64,000 bases of DNA from Charina bottae (taxonomy: Eukaryota; Chordata; Lepidosauria; Squamata; Charinaidae): positions 20,417,501-20,481,500 of the forward strand of contig JALMGJ010000017.1 of NCBI GenBank assembly GCA_023362775.1, given 5' to 3'. Position 1 is the first letter of the stretch, and the number at the start of each line of letters is the position of its first letter. Made by a program: the position numbers and the translations under genes. The notes under the pieces were generated by a model. It did no database searches. It was given only the letters and a program-made list of their open reading frames with translations, and had not been told where the DNA came from. This document shows positions 54,355-64,000 of this stretch, piece by piece.

Positions 54355-56758
54355 GCCTTGGAAGTGGCTTGGGAGTTCATGGCTACCATGGCAGCCATGG
54401 GCCTGTCCCAGACTATTCGGGACCCAACTCGAGACAGTGGTCTCACCCCATACTTAGTTTTCTTGTCTGAGCAGTGGCAATGTGATCTGAGGGAAGAGTT
54501 ACATTTATCCCCATTGTCATGGTCAGACCACGCCCTGGTGACCCTGAGGCTCTCCTGTGCTGCCCCACTCTGCAGGGAGGCTGGACCCATTCGATTGGTC
54601 TGCCCTCGGCGACTGATGGACCCTATGAGGTTTCAGAGGGAGCTGGGGGTTATACCCGAGGACCTGCTGCATGGTCCAGCGGAGGTCCTGGCTGCAGTCT
54701 GGAATAAGGAAGTGGCCGGGGCCTTGGACAGGATTGTGCCTGTGCAACCTCTCTTGCCCTGCTTGGCCCGTCACTCTCCCTGGTTTACGGAGGAGTTGAG
54801 GGTTTTGAAGAGGGTTAAGAGATGCCTGGAGTGCCGCTGGAGAAAGACGAAGATGGAATCTGACCGAACACAATCTAGAGCCACTATTAAGGCCTACCTT
54901 GTGGCGGTAAGAGCAGCGAAATGTGAATATTTCTCCACTCTTATTGCATCCGCAGAATGCCACCCGACGGCCCTGTTTAAGATTACTAGATCTCTCTTGG
55001 GTCGTGTAGAGTCGGTGACCCATTTACAGGGCCAGTCAGAAGAGTTTTCTGAGTATTTTCATGATAAAATCACTCAGATTCATTCCAAGTTGGACTCCAA
55101 GAGTGAGGCACAACCTGGGGAGATGCCAGAGGAGTGTACTTACCCTATTATCTGGGAACGGTTTGATCCTGTTGGGCCTGATGAAGTGGACAGGATCCTC
55201 CGGATTGTAAATGTCACCACATGTCACCTTGAACCGTGTCCCTCCTGGCTGGTAAAGTCAGCCCGGGAGGTGAAATGTGGTTGGGTCCAGGTGATGATTA
55301 ATACATCCTTGAGGGAGGGGGTGTTCCCGGCTGCCTTTAAGGAGGCGCTGGTACACCCCCTCCTCAAGAAACCACCCCTGGACTCCACTGTCTTGGACAA
55401 CTTTCGTCCTGTCTCCCACCTTCCCTTTTTGGGAAAGGTGGTTGAGAAAGTGGTGGTGTTGCAACTCCAGATGATTCTGGAGGAAACGGATTATCTAGAC
55501 TCCTTTCAGTCAGGTTTCAGGCCGGGATATGGGATAGAGACTGCATTGGTCGCACTTATGGATGATCTCTGGTGGGACCGGGATGGAGGGAGTGCGTCCA
55601 TCCTGGCTCTCTTGGATCTCTCAGTGGCTTTCGATACCATCAACCATGGTATGCTTTTGGGACAGCTCAGGGAGTTGGGGGTGGGCGGCGTGGTCCTGCG
55701 CTGGTTCACCTCCTTCCTCCAGGGCCATTCCCAATCGGTGGTGATAGGAGAGGAGAGAGCCGACCCGCAACCCCTGCTTTGTGGGGTGCCGCAGGGTTCA
55801 GTTCTCTCTCCTCTCCTATTTAATATCTACATGAAACCACTGGGCAAGATCATCCATCACCATGGAATGAGGTATCACCAATATGCTGATGATACTCAAT
55901 TGTATATCACCATCCCGGGTGATGTAAGTGATGCGGTCGCTGCCCTGTCTCAGTGCCTGGAGGCTGTCGGGGTCTGGATGGGGAACAACAGGCTTCAGCT
56001 GAACCCTGGTAAGATGGAGTGGCTGTGGATTGATGCCCCCCTGTACCCAGGAAGTTGTCATCTTTGGTTCTGGATGGGGTAGCACTGCCCCATTCAGATC
56101 CAGAGCAGAACCTGGGGGTCCTCCTGGACTCATGACTCCTGCTCAAAGATCAGGTGGCAGTTGTGGCCAGGAGGGCCTTTGCACAGATTCAGGTTGTGCG
56201 CCAGTTACACCCTTTCCTGGATCGGGATGCCCTCCGAACAGTTACTCATGCCCTTGTCATCTCCCACGTAGATTATTGCAATGCGCTCTACATGGGGCTA
56301 CCCTTGAAGAGTATCCAGAAGCTTCAGCTGGTCCAGAATAGTGAGCAGTTATGGGTGCTATAAGATCAGCACATGTGACACCTCTGCTGCGGGAGATGCA
56401 TTGGGTACCAGTTTGCTTCTGGGTACAATTCAAGGTGTTGGGTATCACCTTTAAAGTCCTACATGGCATGGGGCCAGGGTATCTGAGGGACCGTTTCATC
56501 CCAATAACATCAACCTGCCCCACTCAATCATGCAGAGAGGGCATGCTTCGGACCCCATCAACAAAAGAATTTCATCTAGTGGGGTCCAGGAGGCAAGCCT
56601 TCTCTGCGATAGCGCCCGCCTTGTGGAATATCTTGCCCCTGGAGGTGAGGCTGGCTCCCTCGCTCCTGGCCTTCCGGAAGACTCTTAAGACCTGGTTCTG
56701 CTGCCTTGCCTGGGACGGGGGAGGTAATAGTTCCTCCTGGGGGTGGCTGGCCCCATAG
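54350..56758 (+). pseudogene. L2 endonuclease end and reverse transcriptase
   Basis: Most of this lies in a 608-codon frame (54256-56082) whose first 31 codons are LTR. It starts with the end of the endonuclease (LSWSDHALVTLRLS, catalytic SDH), then a linker. RT motifs follow: FRPVSHLPFLGKVVEKVV, DSFQSGFRPGYGIETALVAL, LDLSVAFDTINHGMLL (residue about 458), GVPQGSVLSPLLFNIYM (about 509) and YHQYADDTQLYITI (about 541, catalytic DD). After a frameshift near 56045 the thumb and C-terminus continue in other frames (56154-56363, 56351-56758) to SSSWGWLAP. The RT would copy L2 RNA at the nicked target. It is broken by frameshifts. Confidence 0.9.
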
Positions 56759-56938
56759 TGTCTTCCTTTTTATGAGATTTTACCATCCCTTGGATTTTTA
56801 TCTATTATTTATTATACTGGTTTAGATGGTAACTTATGTTGACAGGTTTTTAGTTTTTGACTCTCTTGTAAACCACCCAGAGTCCCCCGTTGGGGGAGAT
56901 GGGCGGTGATAAATTTGAATTATAAATAAATAAATACA

Positions 56939-58654
56939 TATGTCCCATAACAACAATAATAAATACTATTGACTATCAACATAACACTGAAAGCCATAAA
57001 TTCTTATAACAACAAGCAGCCAGATTCATCCCAACTCAAATATATTCAATCCTTCTCTCAAATATTCAAATAGTTGGATCCTTGGCCTGATCTTACAGGA
57101 TACTTCCTATCTAGAGAGAGAGAGAGAGAGATTAAATAAAGTCTGTCTGTGGTCCCCCTGAAAGCGTAATCTACCATTCAGGGAACAAAATGTGGGTCAT
57201 TCAAGTGAGGCGTAAAAGAGATATCAAGGTGTCACAGAAGCACTGACCTGGATCTGAGGATCTGACATTTGGTTCACAAATTTCCAATTAGGTTTAAATC
57301 CAAACACAGCTTCTCAAATTTCTAATTAATGACCCATCTAAGCAGACCGCATTTAGAAGATAGAGCATTACAGTATTTTATGTAGGAAACTGAAAGGAGA
57401 AAAAAAAAACATAGGAAGTTGTCCAAAGTAGGGGGGGGAACCTTCACTGAGGAAAGGAGGAGGAATTTATTTTATTATTAACAGTTTATTCAATTTTCTC
57501 TTCACTGTTTTAATTATATCAGCTAACATTTCCCTGATTCTACCATTTCTGTCCATATTCTGTCCCCTTTTAAGTTCCCCTGTTCACTAAGCCTCATTTT
57601 TACTGAGTAAAAAATATATTGAGTGTGTATGCATAATAATTAAGCAAAACTAAAAATAATTAAATAAAGGATCTCAGTGTCATAGATGTCTCCTTTTCAG
57701 CCTGCACTGGCTTTATAATAAATCTCATTTCCCAAAACATAATGTAAAACACACTAAGTGTGGGTATATATGTATATGTCTATATGCACACGTATTCATC
57801 AAAATAGGGTATTAGGCATCTTTTAATGGATGGCTATGGCATCAGGTCTTGAACCACCCAGTTGTATATATTTTGGATTTAATTTGCTTTCCAGTTTTGT
57901 AAATTAATGTATTTAGCCAAGCCAAGATAACTTTTAGAAAAGAAAGCAAGGATCACACTTTAAACATAGGATTACATTTTCTAATGATTAATAGTAGAAA
58001 AAACACTCCTATTTTTCTTTTAAGGTAATGCTCAGGTTAGATGTTGTCAGTTATACAAGTAGGTCCAGGTTTAATAATCCTGTTACCACAGGATTTTACT
58101 GTGATGGATCACTTGCCTGCAGGTCCCCTCTTCTAAGCCAGTTGCCCGAGCCCTTGGCCCAGGTGGCCAAATTGTCAAGCACCTTGTTCTAAGGCTACTG
58201 CTAGTAAATGCCAGAAATGTGTGAGATAAAATCATACAAGCCTCTGACCTGGTGATGGATGAATATGCACACTTGGTGTACATTACTACAGTATGTAGAA
58301 ATATGTCCATGTCACACATGAAGATTTTCCCAGGAAGAAGTTCACTGAATGTAGCAAGATAAGAAGGATTATTATGTATCGAGCTTTCTTTCTTTGCTGC
58401 ATGAGGGAATGAAAACAGAGAAAGCAAGCAAGCAAGCAAGCAGTATCTGTGAAAATGAGTAGGGCCTACCACCCACCAACCAGCCACTCACCACTTGCTT
58501 CAGCCTACCTCTCATTGCAATGCAATGCAATGTAACCCCACCTCTCCTGCACAAGATGACTCCTTGCAACATTTAAAAGAAATGCCAAATCTTGCTCTGG
58601 TTAATGAGCTGAACTCAGCACTGTATTTTGTTAATTTTTTTTTTTTGGGGGGGG
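56939..58654. other. Unassigned, with short GA and GCAA runs
   Basis: (GA)n at 57113-57131 and (AAGC)n at 58421-58441 only. No exon or element recognised. Confidence 0.4.
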
Positions 58655-59935
58655 GGGGGAAACAGCCCTTCCTCCCATTAACACCAAATCTGGTTTTGGT
58701 GAAGAAGAGAACCTACTCTGTCATGGCGCCCACCCCCTGGAACACTATTCCGCCAAGATTTGCATGGCTCCCACCCTGGGTTTGTTTAAAATAGTCCTTA
58801 AAAGCTGTCTCTGTCCCCAAGCCCTGGGTCAGAGTGGGCGATGGACCCCTTATATAGGCTGACCATACATAACATTTTAAATGGGACAGTACCATTTTTT
58901 TCACATTTCCTGACCGTCCTGTCGTTTTAATATAAATGTCAATTTTGTCCCGTTTTTTTTTTAAAAAATAGCAAAATGTCAGGCATGGCAAGATTGATTC
59001 AGCCAAGATGCAATTATCATTTAAAAAGTGCTTGATTGAGGTGCCTGATGTTGGGTGAGACTAGAGAGGGGCAAGGAAGGTGGAAAGAGAGAGAGACAGG
59101 GAGAGAGATCTTTGCCACCGCCTCTGCTCTGCTCTTAGCTGGTCGCTCTCTGCTCTCTGTCTGTTTATTAAAATGTGTTCGGGATGTGATCCCACCCCCT
59201 TTTTTCAAGAGTGAAACTGATTATTTCTCCAGCTCAGCAAGAGAGAATCTTTCGTTTGGGATTGTGGGACAGAGAGAAAGAGGGAGAAAAAAAAGCAGGA
59301 GGAGGAGGAGGGAAGGCAGAAGGAAGAGAAGCCTCGCCAGGCATGGAGTTTTTGAATCCTCCCTTCCCTGCCTCTCTTCTCTCCCCCCTCCCCTCCTTCC
59401 TGCGATCCGTGATGTTACAAAGCCCATGAGCTGTGCTTTCCCCATTCACCTCCTGTCAAATACAGTCCCCCTCTACGTCTACCTAAATTTTTGTATGAGT
59501 TCTGTCACTGAAGAATAATTGTTAGCTCAATATGTTCATGTAATAAAACTTTTTCATTTTAATGAAAACAAAAATATTTTATATATACAGTAATCTGTTT
59601 AAGGACCAGCAAATGGATCTTTAAAACTCTTTAAAACTTTTTTTATCGTCTTACTTTTTCATGAATACGGAATATTACATAAGTTTAACCCTGTCCCATT
59701 TTTGCCATCCCAATGTCCCGTTTTTGTCTCAAGGAAATATGGTCAGCCTACCCTTATATGATGTTTTGGTCTTCAAATGCTGTGGGTTGTTATTTTCTGG
59801 ACTTTCTTATTTTGAGGATGTAATTCCTTGTTTTTAAGTTTTGTTTTTTATTGTTTTATTCTGTAAGTTGCCCAGAATTGTAAAAGATTGAGGGGAGGGG
59901 TAATATATCCCATAAATAAATAAATAAATAAACCT
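58655..59935 (+). mobile_element. L2-type LINE 3' end split by an hAT-like insertion
   Basis: 58655-58854 encodes a decayed C-terminus (KKRTYSVMAPTPWNTIPP, compare RRAFSAIAPALWNILPP). The 3' UTR resumes at 59759 (GATGTTTTGGTCTTC) and ends GTAAGTTGCCCAGAATTGTA with an AAATAAATAA tail. The two parts rejoin exactly at CCCTTATA. Confidence 0.8.
58847..59758. mobile_element. Non-autonomous hAT-like element, 896 bp, perfect 8-bp TSD
   Basis: The 13-base terminal inverted repeats TAGGCTGACCATA (58855-58867) and TATGGTCAGCCTA (59738-59750) are exact complements. CCCTTATA flanks both sides (58847-58854, 59751-59758). Subterminal GTCCCGTTTTT motifs occur near both ends (58945-58960, 59715-59727). The interior is a GA/CT-rich, GC-richer block (59050-59420) with no transposase motif. 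An 8-bp TSD is characteristic of hAT elements. Confidence 0.92.
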
Positions 59936-60610
59936 ATGAGAACACAATCTATCAGTGATAGAGCAAATGTTTTCCATGCAAAACGTCCCAGATACTGTTG
60001 TGACAGCTCCAGCTAGGACTGTAGAAGAATAATGACTGATATCTGAAAAAATGCTGCTGGATGGCACTGGGATAAATGGACGGATATTCTGACATTACAG
60101 CTACAGTCATACTATTGTATATACTGAACCACAATATCTAGAAGCTATACAAATTGAGAATATGTGCCTAATGTAAGTGTTAATATGTTGTGTAAATTCA
60201 GAAAATTGATCTAAATAGATCATGGCTCTGTTAATCATGGGTAAACAGGTCATGTGAATACCATCCGTGATAGCCTGCTTTGATCTTAACCACACCTTGA
60301 GTCTTAAATAGTACAGCAAGACACAGGGTTATCATTTCTGCAAGTAGGCATCGCTCACAGACAACCTACCCAACCCAGGATTACACAGTGCATAAAATGA
60401 TATTATATTTTTCCTAGCTAATCAGATTTGTTTCCATGATTATGTTATTTAGGATAAGGGAAAGCAACTAAGTAATGTAAGACATTTAACTGAATAAGGG
60501 ATTTTTTAAAAATGTAGGCCAAAAAGCCACTAAGAAATGGGAAGCTTCTCTTTTGTGCACCTGTTCAAGGTATTCATGAAAAGCATTCAATAGTTTCTGA
60601 TCAGCCCTGC
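59936..60610. other. Unassigned sequence
   Basis: No feature recognised. Confidence 0.4.
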
Positions 60611-60993
60611 CTGTCTGTGATGATCCTCAGCTAGAAATCAGCACTCCTCACACGAAACACGTTGGAATCGAAAGGAATCTTTTATTTCAGCTCATGATCC
60701 AAAGCACGTTAAAGCTTCAAGTAATTTACAGTTCCACAAGTAGTGATTTAAATACATGTCTTCCCCCACCTTTCTTGGCAAGTTCCTCCAAGCCGCAGCC
60801 TCCTGCCGTCTAGCGCCTCATTTGCTTTGATTATACTGTCCGGCATACGTGGTGCTGAATCCACATTAGTTGTCTCCCCTCCGCACATACTGTACACCGC
60901 TTATTGTTTTTTATGGTATGTCCACTGGATATTTCCCGGCTGGCTCTATGTCAGAATGGCACCCGGGGAAGGGTGGTCATTCATGACACTGTC
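60611..60993 (-). mobile_element. Solo LTR, 373 bp, TSD GACAG
   Basis: On the minus strand the element starts TGTCATGAATGACCACCC (from 60988) and ends GGATCATCACA (at 60616), with GACAG on both sides (plus strand CTGTC at 60611-60615 and 60989-60993). It carries a TATA-like TATTTAAAT on the minus strand near 60750 and AATAAA at 60681-60686, placed as expected for U3, R and U5. No internal region or second LTR is adjacent, so it is a solo LTR. Confidence 0.9.
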
Positions 60994-61020
60994 TCTGGTC
61001 TATGATTATCATTGCAACAA

Positions 61021-61032
61021 TTATTAATATTA

Positions 61033-61069
<37 letters not shown>
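61021..61069. repeat. (ATT)n microsatellite
   Basis: About 14 ATT units next to the solo LTR. Confidence 0.95.
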
Positions 61070-61070
<1 letters not shown>

Positions 61071-62087
61071 AAATATAAGCACTATTCTCTTGGAAAAATG
61101 CAAGAGTAGAATACAAACTTTATATCACAATTATTTATTTAACTAGTTTGTACCATGGGGTTCAGTTAATGTGAAAAATAATAACAAGCACTATTGGTAT
61201 CAGGAAGGCATGTGTTTATCGCTCTACTTAAGGATGCAGGATCCAAATCAAAATGCAATAAAACTCTTTTCCTCCTAATAGAGGATATAATTGGGAGGAA
61301 TCTCCAAGGAATTTGTTTGCTCCTTCTACATAAAACCCTATTACTGGCTGATCCCAGAACAAAGATTCATTTCTAGTGATCCCCTACCCTTAATCCGCCC
61401 AGCTTTCTCTCTCGTGGGTACACAGGTGCTCAGACAAGTTAAGAACCCCTTTCTTTGCAAGGAAGCTGTAATTGATAAGACTTAGGCATGCTGTAGAAAT
61501 GGAAATTCATCAGTGAGGCAGGAAAATGATCATGTTCTATTGGGAGACAAAGAGCAGCTTTATGGTCTAAACAACAGCAGAAAAGAAGAAAGAGTGGGAA
61601 AGGCTGGTGCTCCATAATGGCAAAAAGGAATTTTATCTGAATTTTATCTTAGAAGACACTGCTACTGCTGTTGTTTTACAAGGATTCGGCACTAATGAAG
61701 TACCAAGTGCACTTGGTGCTACAAAGCGCGCAAGTCAGAAAGCTCATCAAGCCAGCTTCCTACTTTCTTTCCTGCCTGTCTGCATGAAGATATCTATTCA
61801 CACCCAAAAGAGAATTCACTTGGGTCAAAGGAAATGAGCGTGCCAGTGAGAAGAAAGAGACAGAAGCTTCTCCTTCAGTTTTCATTGTGCAGAGAAGTTT
61901 TTTTTTATGGAGATGAACAATCGGTCTTATTCAGTGCTATCAGTTGTCCAAAGTTCTGTAGCCCAGAGACAGCTTTACAAGCTTGACTACTGGGTCAGAT
62001 ATTGTAAGATACTGCTTTAAATATTCAACCCATATTGATCAAACTGGTGATCAGGTGGTGAATATATGAGGTCCAGGGTTGGGCTAT
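61070..62087. other. Unassigned sequence
   Basis: About 1 kb with no recognised feature. Confidence 0.4.
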
Positions 62088-62252
62088 AGCAGTGTTTTTC
62101 AAACTTGACAACTTTAAGATGTGTGGACTTCAACTCCCAGAATTCCCCAGCCAGCATGGGGAATTTTGGAAGTTGATGCTTCCAGTGCTGGCTGGGGAAT
62201 TCTGGAAGTTGAAGGCACATATCTTAAAGTTGCCAAGTTTGAAAAACACTGG
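62088..62252. mobile_element. Palindromic hAT-like MITE, complete
   Basis: CAGTGTTTTTCAAACTTGAC opens and GTTTGAAAAACACTG closes a nearly complete palindrome whose arms contain AACTTTAAGATGTGTGGACT and its inverse. The centre carries a duplicated GCTGGCTGGGGAATTCTGG-type motif. The flanking 8-mers GGCTATAG and GTCTATAA are similar. There is no coding capacity; hAT transposase would act in trans. Confidence 0.88.
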
Positions 62253-62596
62253 TCTATAATATACAGGACTGCCTTTAAAGTAGTTTTGAAGCTTTTGTTG
62301 ATGCAGAATTAAGCTGCCCAGTAAGTTATTGGGGGTACCTGATGATATAACATTGTTACATTATTAGCTGCATTACTGGTCAGGGTATTTTTGAAATGAA
62401 GTCAAAGTGCTACCTATGTGGACCTCATTGGGCTTTACAAGCTGACACAAAGGCTCTGTCCATGTGATTAGTAAGCCCCATCATGTTGACATGCACAAAG
62501 AACATGATCTTTCCCAGGCTGGCTCCATTATTGACTGCATTTAAATGGGATCTTCAAGCTTGCATATTTGAATCTGCTTTTGACTGAAAGTATGTT
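62253..62596. other. Unassigned sequence
   Basis: Nothing recognised. Confidence 0.4.
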
Positions 62597-63010
62597 TACT
62601 GGTAGTCCTCGCTTAACAACCATTAATTTAGTGACAGTTCGGACCTATGATGGTGCTGAAAAAATCAACTTACAACTGGTCTTCACACTTACGACCATTG
62701 CAGCGTCCTCATGGTCACATGATCATGACTTGGGCGCTTGGCAACTGGTTTGCATTTATGACCATTGCAGCATTCCGTGGTCACATGATCACCATTTTTT
62801 ACCTTCCCAGCCGGCTTCTGGCAAGCAAAATCAATGGGGAACTGCATGATTCACTTAACGACCATGGGGTTTGATTAATGCCTGCCCTGATTCGCTTAAC
62901 AACTTCTGCAAAAAAGGCCGTAAAATTGGGTCGGATTCGCTTAATGACTGCTTCACTTAGCAACCAAAATTCCGTTCCCAATTGTGGTCATTAAGCAAGG
63001 AGTACCTTTA
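62597..63010. mobile_element. Tigger/mariner-like non-autonomous element, TA target
   Basis: The start CTGGTAGTCCTCGCTTAACA (62599) and end GCAAGGAGTACCTT (63008) are imperfect inverted repeats, each flanked by TA (62597-62598, 63009-63010). The interior repeats TTACGACCATTGCAGC-type and GGTCACATGATCA segments twice (62690-62735, 62760-62792). TIRs of the GTAGTCCTCG type and TA targets fit Tigger-like elements. No transposase frame. Confidence 0.8.
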
Positions 63011-63977
63011 ATTGATTGACTGATGGTTTGTAGATTAAAAATTTTAATGCATGCCACTATTTCAAATAAAGTCTATTTGAAAAGGTTAATTTGTGTTTTG
63101 CTTAATTTTATAAACTATGAGTACATAGAGAGGGGTTGCCAAAGGTAGACCATACTAGATATTAGATATGCATCATTAGGAAAATAGAAGTTTATTGAAC
63201 TATCTATATCCTACTTGTCAAACCCTATCCCTTGGGGCCTGATCAGGCAAGTAAGAATCATACAAACTTAAATAAGGATTTTAATGCAACAATTAGGGGT
63301 AAAATACAGAATTTGGAAACTGTGATAGAAACCTCCAGCACTCATTTCTTAGTGAGTTCATTAAGGTGGAGTCTCTTTGAACATTTGAGTATCTTCTTCC
63401 TCAGGCTTTCTGCTAACAAACTTTCTCCCCCATCTGTTGGTTGATTATGTCTAACATTCATCCTGTTCCTTTCCCAGCCTCCTCACAATCTCTCATACCA
63501 CTTTTCAGGCAATGAGATTCTACAAGGTACTTCATTATATAATAAAAGCCTTCTAAAATGGTATAATAAAATAGCATTTCCTATGCTGTTGCCTTCCAGA
63601 TATGTTGGGATTGCAAGTTCCAGATTTTCCATCTAATCAAAAGTTGCAATCCAAACATACTTTGGAAAAAGTGGTCATATATATTTAGAGTCATTACTTT
63701 TAATACCATAGCATTAGAAACATACCAGTTCAGATTAGCAAAGATAAAACAGAAAATACCTTGTGTGTATTTCAAAATGCAGACCATGTTATTGCAGTGC
63801 TAAGTAAATGGACCAAATGTGGATCATTAAATGGCTGAAACAGCATCATCTGAGCTAAAGGAAGGACAGCAGTATAAGAAGGCTCAGAGATGTTTAAAAA
63901 ATACAAGATCCCACACCTTTTTGGTGTATTGTAGGGAACCTAAAAGAGAAAGGGGAACCAAAGCAACCGAGGGAAAC
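63011..63977. other. Unassigned, with weak MITE remnant
   Basis: GTTGCCTTCCAGATATGTTG (63588) and CAAAAGTTGCAATCCAAACA resemble arms of the common palindromic MITEs. The rest is unassigned. Confidence 0.35.
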
Positions 63978-64000
63978 CAAGCCAGTTTGCTGTAATGGTT
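63978..64000 (+). mobile_element. Sauria-type SINE head, cut by window end
   Basis: AAGCCAGTTTGCTGTAATGG matches the first bases of the Sauria tRNA-like head. Only about 23 bases are visible. Confidence 0.7.

Larger units (their letters stand above)
52526..56938 (+). mobile_element. Near full-length L2/CR1-group LINE interrupted by a solo LTR
   Basis: Begins with a GC-rich 5' UTR (GGGAGTACC repeats at 52610-52740), then the endonuclease, RT and C-terminus, and ends with CTTGTAAACCACCCAGAGTC, GGGGGAGATGGGCGGTGATA and an (AAAT)n tail. A 759-bp LTR (53591-54349) sits inside the endonuclease. Excluding it, about 3.65 kb of L2 remain. It is the longest LINE in the window, broken by an in-frame TGA at 53441-53443, a frameshift near 56045 and another near 56340, so inactive. 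Confidence 0.93.

Noticed and set aside
59036..59518. A 160-codon plus-strand frame
   Set aside because: It lies inside the non-autonomous hAT-like element and its serine/arginine-rich middle comes from GA/CT-rich DNA.
1..64000. CRISPR arrays, prokaryotic operons, rRNA or tRNA genes
   Set aside because: Tandem arrays here are simple repeats without spacers; tRNA-like boxes occur only within SINEs; all context is vertebrate.

Overview
The window reads as squamate reptile (lizard or snake) genomic DNA. The evidence is its interspersed repeats: tRNA-headed Sauria-type SINEs, BovB (RTE) LINEs with the SINE/BovB-type 3' end, several L2/CR1-group LINEs with (AAAT)n tails, a CR1 3' end with the ATTCTATGATTC terminus, L1 fragments, Penelope-like elements (PLEs) with a GIY-YIG endonuclease, hAT-like and Tigger-like DNA transposons, solo LTRs and many expanded microsatellites. 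I found no convincing host protein-coding exon and no rRNA or tRNA gene. Every long reading frame that makes sense belongs to a mobile element or is a simple-repeat artefact.

Layout. 0-3.2 kb: (ATTCA)n array, a Sauria SINE and a 5'-truncated L2. 3.66-5.29 kb: two PLE 3' halves joined head to head as a near-perfect palindrome inside one 14-bp target-site duplication (TSD). 5.8-6.6 kb: a SINE whose tail expanded into GATA/GGTA/GGAT arrays and then took an hAT-like insertion. 7.3-7.9 kb: reverse BovB with TSD. 9.7-15.2 kb: L1 3' end, TATCC array, CR1 3' end, and a BovB with an uninterrupted reverse transcriptase frame and a 9-bp TSD. 15.4-17.6 kb: PLE 3' end, a decayed Ty3/gypsy-like gag with a 29-bp-arm hairpin upstream, small tandem repeats and an L2-type tail. 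18.9-19.7 kb: reverse RT C-terminus with a C2H2 finger. 22.2-32.2 kb: mostly unassigned DNA with L2 fragments and SINEs. 32.2-39 kb: two opposed L1 regions, the reverse one nested. 39-44.3 kb: a spaced 220-bp direct repeat, BovB 3' end, a tandem/inverted hammerhead-bearing unit and a second tRNA-SINE family. 46.9-48.1 kb: about 1 kb of TTTTA repeat and an AAGG array. 48.3-57 kb: three L2 copies, the last nearly full length and split by a solo LTR. 58.6-64 kb: an L2-like 3' end split by an hAT-like element, a solo LTR, a palindromic MITE, a Tigger-like element and the start of another SINE.

The elements do not form a pathway, but they form a readable history of nested insertions. At least seven have clear flanking duplications that give exact boundaries. 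The features most worth attention are hammerhead-ribozyme-like motifs in two PLE-type families, the palindromic PLE insertion, two unrelated solo LTRs that share the same 5-bp TSD (GACAG), and the internal higher-order period of the TTTTA array.
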